DNA of 6,520 nt. It comes from JBGZFC01 sp041846575. GTDB lineage: Bacteria > Bacteroidota > Bacteroidia > Bacteroidales > Dysgonomonadaceae. The position numbers were made by a program, and so were the translations under genes. This document shows positions 1 to 6,387 of the stretch, piece by piece (the stretch's first letter is position 1; every line of letters starts with the position of its first letter). The notes under the pieces were generated by a model. It did no database searches. It saw nothing but the letters and a program-made list of their open reading frames with translations, and was not told the origin of the DNA. Location: positions 1 to 6,520 of the forward strand of contig JBGZFC010000021.1 in the NCBI GenBank assembly GCA_041846575.1. Direction: 5' to 3'.

Positions 1-114
1 AATCTGTTTTTTTTTTATTTTTTTCCTATAAGTCCGTCATGCATTTTAACGGATAGAGGCTCTATGACTAATTTCAATGAGATAATCGGATACCCTTTAA
101 ACAGAACTCAGGTT

Positions 115-148
115 AATAGGTCAAAAACAGCCTACTTTTTGACCTATT
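115..148. repeat. Perfect 13-bp inverted repeat (8-nt loop)
   Basis: The left arm AATAGGTCAAAAA (115-127) and the right arm TTTTTGACCTATT (136-148) are exact reverse complements around the loop CAGCCTAC (128-135). The stem can be extended to 113-150 with one G-T wobble. It sits about 250 bp past the wzc stop. Its A/T runs lie on the loop side of the stem rather than after it, which is not the usual layout of an intrinsic terminator. It could be a 3'-end RNA structure, a protein-binding palindrome or a remnant of a small mobile repeat. Confidence 0.8.
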
Positions 149-187
149 GATACAATAAGCTCTAAATTAGCCTACTTTTTGACCTAT
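129..187. repeat. Two 19-bp direct repeats, 40-bp period
   Basis: The sequence AGCCTACTTTTTGACCTAT occurs at 129-147 and again at 169-187 without a mismatch, separated by 21 bp of unrelated sequence. Each copy contains the right arm of the inverted repeat at 115-148, so the left arm (116-127) could pair with either copy (136-147 or 176-187). Two copies are too few to call a CRISPR or a satellite array. Confidence 0.8.
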
Positions 188-398
188 ACACCTAAAGAGA
201 CAAAAACCGCCATTAGCAATATATTTTTGAATATCAACAAAATAGACACCTTATCAGAATAATATAATTGTTCATTGACGAAGGCAAAGCCATCGTTTCA
301 CGAATTCAGTAAATGAATAAACTCTTCAAAACATCCACTCAGATAACACGCAACAACTCTAAATTCGGAATCCGCACCAAAACACCTGTAACTAAAAA

Positions 399-2825
399 TT
401 AGAGACCAAGCACTCTTCTTATCAACGATTTCTTTTTAACTTTACTATCATGCATATAACCATACCCGTGACCACCATAACCATATCCATATCTGCCATA
501 AGAAACTATTTTATCCACATTGATTCCGTTTAACAGCAAACTCATTTTTTCCATCTTTCCTGAATCGTACAGCTCTTGTATATCAGGCAATGCACGTTTA
601 TCAAGCGAACCCGAACGTATTACATATATAGTCTGGTCGGCTGCACGAGCACACAGCAGCGTGTCTACCACAACACCAAACGGAGGAGTATCAAGTAAAA
701 TATAATCATATTTACCTTTAAGAGCTGCTATCATCTTATCAAATCGTTCACTCTTAAGCAATTCTACCGGATTAGGCGGTATCGTTCCTGATGTGAGAAC
801 ATTTAATCGTTCATTCCCATTAAAAGTATATATTAAGTCTAAAATATTATCCTCCATACCTCCAAGATAATCAGATATTCCATGGCGTTTGGGTCCTAAA
901 TTTAACCTATGGGTCATGGAGCCTTTTCTTAAATCCAAATCAAGAATGACAACTTTTTCATTTCCCAAGGTCATACTCTTTGCCAAATTTGTAGTTACAA
1001 ATGTTTTTCCGGCTTTTGGGTTTGTAGAGGTTACCAAAATTACCTTTCCGCCCTCTTTATGCTCCATATCCATAAAGTTCATATTGGTTTGCACAATCTT
1101 AAAAGCCTCACAAATAGGCTCATTGCAACCCTCTTTTACCACAATATCTATCTCCGCCTTATCCTTTTTTAATGGTATCTCTCCTAAAAACGGAATATTA
1201 ACCAAATCTTTAAGTTCTTTCTTTGTATATATAGTCGTATTTAGTAACGAACGGATATAAAGCCACAAAATAGGAATCAGAATACCTGTAAACAGAGAAA
1301 TTATAAAAACCTTCATCTTTCGCGGAGCAACAGGTGTATTCAAACCGTCGGCAGGGTCAACAATACGGCAATTGCTCTCTACAATGGTCGCTTGCAATTC
1401 GTTCTCCTCCTTCTTATTAAGAAGATATAGATAAAGTTCCTCCTTAATTTTTTGCTGACGCTCTATGCTGGTAACATATTTCTGCTGCATGGGAACAGTA
1501 GAAATTTTTCCTATGTTTTTCTGCTCTTTTCGTCTCATATTTTCAGTCTGTATTTTCAATCCTGCAATCAGATTATCCACAGCTTTCGAAATAGAGAAAC
1601 GCATTGTTGCCAGAATGTTATTCATCTCTTGCACTAAAGGGTTATTAACACTACTATTTGCCAATAACTTATTACGTTGAGTAAATATTGAGTTATACTC
1701 AGCTATCTGGTTTTGGATACCTTGATCAACAATACCAATACTTGCAGGGATTGGGTCCGTGAGTTTCGAATTATCTTGCAGATACTCTTTCATATACTCA
1801 GCCATATTCAGCCGGTTTTCCACACTTAGCTCCTCGGTGTCTAATCTGCTCGACTTTTGCAAATATAGAGCGCTTTCCGAAGTGATATCGGTAAGTTGAT
1901 TATCTCTTTTATACTGCTCTATTTGTGAATCTACATCTGCAAGTTCTGATTCGATAATAACTAATCGCTCATTAATAAAGTTTGCGGTATTGACCAACAC
2001 CTGATTTTTATCTTCAATAGCATCATTTTTATATTCCTCTATGAGGGTGTTTATCACATCTTCCGCACGTTTTATATTAACATCTTTTAAACTCAGATTG
2101 ATAAGAGAGGACTGTTTATTTGACTCTTCAACTATTATTCGCGTATTGTAGCTATCGGATATCGCTTTAAGGCTACTTTTGGTTATCCGGATAGCTTTTC
2201 CTATGTAATCTTTTTCTATTAGAGGGGCAATGGTTATCACCATATCTCCGACGGGGGTTTGTAATGTATCTCCGGGCTGTATCACGCAAACCTCATTATC
2301 TTCTTCCTTACCCCATTTTATATTTTTCAATTCCACTTGGGAATTATCCAACAGAGTTGCCGTCAAACTTAAACTATACAAAGGGTCTATATCCGGAAAC
2401 TCCACTATTATAGGCGTACTGTTATACAATTCACGATTACGCAAACCGTCTCTTATTTTGTAGCTGACATCCAACCTCAACCGTTTTGCCACATCATACA
2501 TGAGCCGTTTACTTTTAAAAACCCCAATCTCGTTATCTACCGAAGTTTCCATAGAATAAAAGAGGTCTTGAAAAACAGCAGACTCTCCTATACGTCCTCC
2601 TTTTTTCTCATCTTTTACCAATACCGTTGCTGTACGCTGAAACGTTTCCGGCGTACTACGCATATATATCAAACCTATAAGTCCGCACAACAAAATTGAC
2701 AAAATAAACCATTTTCTATGAAACAGTATCATACTAAACAATTCAGCAAACGAGGTACCCTCTCGCTCAGCTCTCTCTTCTAAACCGATAAAGTTCATCT
2801 CGTCATAAATTCCTCTTTTTGCCAT
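399..2825 (-). CDS. wzc: Wzc-type polysaccharide co-polymerase / bacterial tyrosine autokinase
   Basis: This 808-residue inner-membrane protein controls chain length and export of the polymer through cycles of autophosphorylation. In order: a Wzz domain starting near residue 25, transmembrane helix 1 (about 38-55), and a large periplasmic part with coiled-coil-prone stretches (about 280-350 and 425-475). A proline motif (NTPVAPRK, 496-503) precedes transmembrane helix 2 (about 505-526). The cytoplasmic BY-kinase domain has Walker A STNPKAGKT (600-608), Walker A' ILDLDLR (627-633) and Walker B YILLDTPP (708-715). The C-terminus has a tyrosine cluster with Tyr776, 779, 781, 783, 788 and 790, followed by a basic tail. 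The oligomerisation motif is EAFKIVQ (573-579) rather than the common E-x2-R-x2-R. Kinase and membrane parts are fused, as in proteobacterial Wzc and unlike the split firmicute CapA/CapB. No Wzb-type phosphatase is in the window. This is the last gene before a gene-free stretch. Confidence 0.95.
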   Translation of the reverse strand: MAKRGIYDEMNFIGLEERAEREGTSFAELFSMILFHRKWFILSILLCGLIGLIYMRSTPETFQRTATVLVKDEKKGGRIGESAVFQDLFYSMETSVDNEIGVFKSKRLMYDVAKRLRLDVSYKIRDGLRNRELYNSTPIIVEFPDIDPLYSLSLTATLLDNSQVELKNIKWGKEEDNEVCVIQPGDTLQTPVGDMVITIAPLIEKDYIGKAIRITKSSLKAISDSYNTRIIVEESNKQSSLINLSLKDVNIKRAEDVINTLIEEYKNDAIEDKNQVLVNTANFINERLVIIESELADVDSQIEQYKRDNQLTDITSESALYLQKSSRLDTEELSVENRLNMAEYMKEYLQDNSKLTDPIPASIGIVDQGIQNQIAEYNSIFTQRNKLLANSSVNNPLVQEMNNILATMRFSISKAVDNLIAGLKIQTENMRRKEQKNIGKISTVPMQQKYVTSIERQQKIKEELYLYLLNKKEENELQATIVESNCRIVDPADGLNTPVAPRKMKVFIISLFTGILIPILWLYIRSLLNTTIYTKKELKDLVNIPFLGEIPLKKDKAEIDIVVKEGCNEPICEAFKIVQTNMNFMDMEHKEGGKVILVTSTNPKAGKTFVTTNLAKSMTLGNEKVVILDLDLRKGSMTHRLNLGPKRHGISDYLGGMEDNILDLIYTFNGNERLNVLTSGTIPPNPVELLKSERFDKMIAALKGKYDYILLDTPPFGVVVDTLLCARAADQTIYVIRSGSLDKRALPDIQELYDSGKMEKMSLLLNGINVDKIVSYGRYGYGYGGHGYGYMHDSKVKKKSLIRRVLGL

Positions 2826-2848
2826 CTCTTCTTTTTTATAATATTATA

Positions 2849-3640
2849 CTATTTGAATATCAAAACCGCCAACGATATCATACCTGAAACTATTGATGCA
2901 AAAGTCAAGATTGTTCGGTTCTGGTTTATTTCACGTTGTTCTGCACGTACCTTGTTTGGTTCTACGTACACAATATCATTCTGTTTCAGATAGTAGTATG
3001 GCGAGTTCATCAACTCTACGCTACGCAGGTCAACGAAAGCCACTATATGTTCACCATTCTCCTCTCTGATAACTTTCACGTTATCTCTTCGTCCATAGAT
3101 AGTTAAATCGCCTGCAAGGCTTAACGCGTCCAGCAACGTAATGCGATCGCTTTTCACCTCAAAAGTTCCCGGATGCTCGACTTCGCCCATTACCGACACT
3201 TTAAAATTTAGAAATTGAACTGTCACAACAGGGTCATTAACTAGTCCTCTATTTTTCAACTCTTTGGACAATTGTTCCGACAATTCAAAACGGGTTAACC
3301 CCATTACATTTATCTCTCCCAACTGCGGAAAGTTTATATTCCCGTTTTTATCAACCAAATAGCCCAACATACGTTGTTGTCCTTCGGAGTATCCAGTATT
3401 AGTAACTTGATAACTTACCATTGGCAAGTTAAACATCTGTACCAACTCCGGATTTTTACTGTTTACCATAATTAAGAGCAAGTCGTCACTATTGATGCGA
3501 ACATTATAATCTTGTTCTATTTTTTGTCGGTAATCTTTCTTTACATCTTGCAGATAAGTAATCTCTTTTTGTGATGCACAACCACCTAAAAAGAACAGAA
3601 GCAAGGTTATATATCCAAGATTTCTGATTTTCTTATTCAT
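2849..3640 (-). CDS. wza: Wza-type polysaccharide export lipoprotein
   Basis: This 263-residue outer-membrane lipoprotein is predicted to form the exit channel for the polymer. It opens with a basic n-region (MNKKIRN), a hydrophobic core and a lipobox LGGC with Cys21 as the lipid-modified residue. A poly-export (PES) domain follows at about residues 43-144 (YNVRINSDDLLLIMV; later VDKNGNINFPQLGEI). One SLBB domain covers about 146-200 (VSVMGEVEHPGTFEV, then LLDALSLAGDLT). A hydrophobic C-terminal helix (about 243-262) takes the place of the amphipathic pore helix of E. coli Wza. At 263 residues it is much shorter than E. coli Wza (about 380), as is usual for Bacteroidota homologues. The next gene, 23 bp downstream, encodes the matching Wzc-type kinase. 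A 50-bp gap separates it from the deacetylase-like gene; I see no convincing TAnnTTTG promoter there. Confidence 0.93.
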   Translation of the reverse strand: MNKKIRNLGYITLLLFFLGGCASQKEITYLQDVKKDYRQKIEQDYNVRINSDDLLLIMVNSKNPELVQMFNLPMVSYQVTNTGYSEGQQRMLGYLVDKNGNINFPQLGEINVMGLTRFELSEQLSKELKNRGLVNDPVVTVQFLNFKVSVMGEVEHPGTFEVKSDRITLLDALSLAGDLTIYGRRDNVKVIREENGEHIVAFVDLRSVELMNSPYYYLKQNDIVYVEPNKVRAEQREINQNRTILTFASIVSGMISLAVLIFK

Positions 3641-3690
3641 TTTTATATTTGTATTATGTTATTATTGATTGAAAATATCCCAATTTATGT

Positions 3691-4470
3691 TCATTTATTG
3701 GATTTAATTAAAAGTTTTTTTATGATATTTTTTGAGTTTTGAAAAAGGAACTCTTTTACCCATGCTATGCCAAAATCATTCCAACGCTGCGGATGTACTG
3801 TTATCATTATCTTGTCAGGCATTTTTCCAGTATGAATGGCTTCTACAATATCTTTAGTAGTATGAAAAGATAATCCTCTATTATTCCATTCCTTCTGATA
3901 ATCGGCTATTTTATCTCTTACGCTTACTTTATATCCATCCCATTGTCTGCCAGTATCGGTAAGATAAAATATTTTCGAAAAATCTGTATCCAGATAAGGT
4001 TCTCCTGTTATGTCCAAATCCTTATACGAATACTCCTTCCAAATATTTTTGCTGTCGTATGGCGACAGTGGACTACCATGCATACATATAGTCTTTACAA
4101 ACACCAATTCGCGTAATTTTTGCAAATTAGTTTGAAAATCAAGATATGCCTCTCTCAAATCTCCTTTGCAAGTTGTCAAATTTTCGTAATGATACCCTAC
4201 TTCGTGTCCTAATTCTGCAATCTCTTTGATAACTTTTTCATCCCAACTTTCCTTAACCGCGCGAAAATAATATACTCCCTGAATACCCAATTTGTGTTCG
4301 ATATGCGCAAAACGCATAGAATTTAAAGGCAATAAATCGACATCATGTCTCAAAATAACCAACTTATCGGGTAAAGAAGAGGAAAGATATTCATTATAAG
4401 TGATAAATTTATACTTTGCATCTAATAAAGATTTCAAAAGTGAGTGATATATTTTAACGGTAAAGTCCAT
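3691..4470 (-). CDS. Polysaccharide-deacetylase-like (CE4/NodB fold) protein, divergent
   Basis: This 259-residue protein has no signal peptide. LVILRHDVDLLP (37-48) matches CE4 motif 1: Asp43 would be the catalytic base and Asp45 the metal ligand. LGHEVGYHYENL (87-98) matches motif 2. HGSP (131-134), YLTDTGRQWDG (169-179) and TVHPQRW (224-230) follow as further conserved-looking blocks, the last resembling the C-terminal catalytic His region. In classical CE4 enzymes motif 2 is H-S/T-x-x-H; aligned at His94, this protein has Tyr in place of Ser/Thr and Leu98 in place of the second His. I recall similar GYHYE variants from cytoplasmic deacetylase-like proteins in glycan clusters, so this may be a subfamily feature rather than decay. 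The likely role is modifying an N-acyl group on a sugar precursor; loss of activity is possible. It lies 5 bp after the DUF354 gene. Confidence 0.8.
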   Translation of the reverse strand: MDFTVKIYHSLLKSLLDAKYKFITYNEYLSSSLPDKLVILRHDVDLLPLNSMRFAHIEHKLGIQGVYYFRAVKESWDEKVIKEIAELGHEVGYHYENLTTCKGDLREAYLDFQTNLQKLRELVFVKTICMHGSPLSPYDSKNIWKEYSYKDLDITGEPYLDTDFSKIFYLTDTGRQWDGYKVSVRDKIADYQKEWNNRGLSFHTTKDIVEAIHTGKMPDKIMITVHPQRWNDFGIAWVKEFLFQNSKNIIKKLLIKSNK

Positions 4471-4475
4471 AATTT

Positions 4476-5558
4476 TTATTTAAAACAATACTGATAATCA
4501 GGATTCTCCTTCATAACTCCTTTGCTTTCGGGATAATTTTCAATAAACCAAACCAGAAACGAAGTTACATCTATCTTATCTTGCATCATTATTTTTCTGC
4601 GTTTCATCCATTCATTTTTTCTTTCATTATCACACAACAAGCTGATTCCTATTTCTAATGCTTTCTGCACGTCTTCTTCTGATTCTGTCAAGTTGTACAT
4701 CAATTGGTAATCACGTTCAAGATGTATTGTACAATAAGTACTCTTATTGTTCAAATAGATTGCGGGAACTCCTAAAATAACAGCCTCTTCCGCCATAGTA
4801 CTACTTTCCCCGAATACTAATGATGAATAAGCAATTACATCATGAATTCTCTCAGGCGGTGTCAATAGTCTAAGAGGCTCAAGCTCTTTGGGAAGTTCTT
4901 TTTCTGATGAGACAAATACTTTGGCGTAATTTGCAAGCTTTAGAACAATATTAATTTTATTTTGAACAGAAAGCCCTCTTTGACCAATATCATGAGTTGC
5001 ATTCCAAGCAACAAACCGAATAAGTATATACTTGTCGTTTTCTTCTATTCCTAACAGTTGTTTTATAGATGAATCAGGAGCAAAGCGTTTAGGATACAAA
5101 TATGCAAGTTCGTGATATCCGTTATATCTGATTTCTTTAGATGACACTTTGGGATGTTCATATAAGCCGGTTAAAACGACATCGGAAAAAGGCTCATATA
5201 ACCTAATCTGCTCCATATTATAAGTGTCTTCAAGCGCGATATGTGTTTTTTTTACAAACCAAGCGGCATGGGCTGCGTACGGAGAGCCATGACTTAATAA
5301 TAAGTCGGGATTATATTTCCTACAAATTCGCCACATTTGAAAGTCAAACTTGAACAGCCCTAAAAATTTTCCCAAAATCGATTTGTACTTCTTCCCTAAC
5401 GAAACAAAATTAAGACCATTGGCTTTTAATAAACAAATCTCAAACTCTTTATCTCTACACGTGAAAAGAATATCATTCCCCTTAAACAACATTTCGTGTG
5501 CAAAATTTTTAAAAAGATGTACATGTGCCGGATGCCCTATATCTATAAGTATTTTCAT
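4476..5558 (-). CDS. DUF354 family protein, GT-B-like fold, probable polysaccharide biosynthesis enzyme
   Basis: This 360-residue soluble protein has the two-lobed look of a GT-B enzyme. The N-terminal lobe begins MKILIDIGHPAHVHLFKN, with the GHPAHVHLF loop (8-16), and has an LLSHGSPYAAHAAW segment (87-100). The C-terminal lobe has RFVAWNATHD (181-190), which I associate with DUF354. It also has VFGESSTMAEEAVILGVPAI (248-267), the glycine/acidic nucleotide-sugar-binding type of motif seen in MurG and UDP-GlcNAc 2-epimerase-like proteins. DUF354 members are commonly found in surface-polysaccharide clusters, but to my knowledge their reaction is not established; sugar transfer or nucleotide-sugar chemistry is inferred from the fold. 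There is no signal peptide or membrane helix, so it should be cytoplasmic. The start ATG at 5558 overlaps the previous stop by four bases, and the next gene follows after 5 bp, so the three are almost certainly one transcript. Confidence 0.85.
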   Translation of the reverse strand: MKILIDIGHPAHVHLFKNFAHEMLFKGNDILFTCRDKEFEICLLKANGLNFVSLGKKYKSILGKFLGLFKFDFQMWRICRKYNPDLLLSHGSPYAAHAAWFVKKTHIALEDTYNMEQIRLYEPFSDVVLTGLYEHPKVSSKEIRYNGYHELAYLYPKRFAPDSSIKQLLGIEENDKYILIRFVAWNATHDIGQRGLSVQNKINIVLKLANYAKVFVSSEKELPKELEPLRLLTPPERIHDVIAYSSLVFGESSTMAEEAVILGVPAIYLNNKSTYCTIHLERDYQLMYNLTESEEDVQKALEIGISLLCDNERKNEWMKRRKIMMQDKIDVTSFLVWFIENYPESKGVMKENPDYQYCFK

Positions 5559-6367
5559 AATGATGCTATTATTGTTTTAGTTGCATAAATTTGTTGACCT
5601 ATTTCAACTTTTAAACTTGCCTCATAAGGAATTATCAAATCAACTTGACTTCCAAATCTTATCATACCAAGCCATTGCCCCTTCTCCACTGTCTGTCCGA
5701 GGGTTACATAAGAATCTATTCTTCTTACTCCTTTTGATGCAGTTTGAATAACTGCTACCAAAGAATGCGTTCCTTTAATTACATAAGAATGTCGTTCATT
5801 CTGAGTTAAAGCATTAAAATTTTTAAGAGATAAAAACTCTCCTTTTGTATGTTGGTTCAATATTATTTCTCCTTCTATGGGGCTACTGTTTTTGTGTACA
5901 TCCCAAGGTGTCATATTAATACCTATCAGCCAACAGGGAGAAGCAATCAGTGTAGTTTTAGTAAGTTCCGACAATTCAGCAATAGTACCATTTTTAATTG
6001 ATATTGGTTTTTCACCATCCTCAATTTTCTTGATGTAAATAATATTACCATCAGCGGGACTCACTATTTCATTACTTCTTGCCTCTACTTTTCTTGTTGG
6101 TGTACGCCAAAAACGAATCATTGTTATGGAATAACCTATCCCTACAACCAAAAGCCATCCAATAATAACCGTGATAAAAAAAGCCATTGGTGGTACAACT
6201 TGTCGTATGATTAAACGAAGAATTAGGACTGAAAAAACAAAAGACAACAAAATCACAATTATATTATCAATATATAAGAACTTTAAGTTCATTCTGGTTT
6301 TTTTGTGTAAGTAAAGATACATTACTGTACTAACTGTGGTAAAGAGAAGAAATAATAAAACTTCCAT
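5555..6367 (-). CDS. Membrane-anchored phosphatidylserine-decarboxylase-like pyruvoyl enzyme (proenzyme)
   Basis: This 270-residue protein has three predicted membrane helices (about residues 3-20, 34-55, 60-83) followed by a phosphatidylserine decarboxylase (Psd) domain from about residue 95. The motifs of the short bacterial/archaeal type are all present. VSPADG (102-107) carries the catalytic Asp106, TPWDVHKN (153-160) carries His158, and GVRRIDSY (213-220) follows. MIRFGSQVD (235-243) carries the self-cleavage pair Gly239-Ser240. In the family, Asp/His/Ser drive cleavage before the Ser, which becomes the N-terminal pyruvoyl group of a short alpha chain, here residues 240-270. The intact triad predicts an active, self-processing decarboxylase. 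The substrate is uncertain: phosphatidylserine, or a serine-type group on a glycan or lipid intermediate. No phosphatidylserine synthase is visible here. The start at 6367 gives a complete first helix; Met26 is an alternative. The stop overlaps the next start (ATGA), indicating translational coupling. Confidence 0.88.
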   Translation of the reverse strand: MEVLLFLLFTTVSTVMYLYLHKKTRMNLKFLYIDNIIVILLSFVFSVLILRLIIRQVVPPMAFFITVIIGWLLVVGIGYSITMIRFWRTPTRKVEARSNEIVSPADGNIIYIKKIEDGEKPISIKNGTIAELSELTKTTLIASPCWLIGINMTPWDVHKNSSPIEGEIILNQHTKGEFLSLKNFNALTQNERHSYVIKGTHSLVAVIQTASKGVRRIDSYVTLGQTVEKGQWLGMIRFGSQVDLIIPYEASLKVEIGQQIYATKTIIASL

Positions 6368-6387
6368 AATATAAATATTTTTAATGA

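Larger units (their letters stand above)
1..398. other. Gene-free stretch downstream of wzc, with repeats
   Basis: No open frame with a plausible start and protein-like composition was found on either strand here. It holds, from left to right, a T-rich tract (T10-A-T7, 7-24), a short palindrome ATAGAG-G-CTCTAT (53-65), the inverted repeat at 115-148, the overlapping direct repeats at 129-147 and 169-187, and a weak imperfect hairpin around GGC-AAA-GCC (278-296). Wzc transcripts should end somewhere in this stretch. However, no hairpin followed by a U-run in the minus direction is visible, so the termination point is not assigned. Confidence 0.7.

Noticed and set aside
53..65. Palindrome ATAGAG-G-CTCTAT as an operator
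   Set aside because: It has six-base arms only and is far from any start codon, so it can occur by chance in A/T-rich sequence.
129..187. Possible mini-CRISPR
   Set aside because: There are only two 19-bp copies with one 21-bp gap, no third repeat and no cas genes in view.
278..296. Hairpin ACGA-A-GGC-AAA-GCC-A-TCGT as the wzc terminator
   Set aside because: The stem is short with an A-A mismatch, and no U-run follows on the minus strand.
196..300. Small peptide genes such as a 19-codon frame starting in the minus-strand sequence ATGGCTTTG
   Set aside because: It is very short, with no homology or conserved start context that I can recognise.
520..2463. Several plus-strand open frames of 61-123 codons inside wzc
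   Set aside because: They lie antisense to a full-length, motif-complete kinase and have no recognisable domains; they are shadows of the real gene.
3641..3690. Bacteroidota-type promoter (TTTG / TAnnTTTG) before wza
   Set aside because: The nearest match, TATTTTCA, deviates from the -7 consensus and has no correctly spaced -33 element, so the call is not supportable.
5350..5580. Plus-strand open frame of 76 codons across the DUF354 start
   Set aside because: It is antisense to the conserved N-terminus of the DUF354 protein and has no domain-like features.
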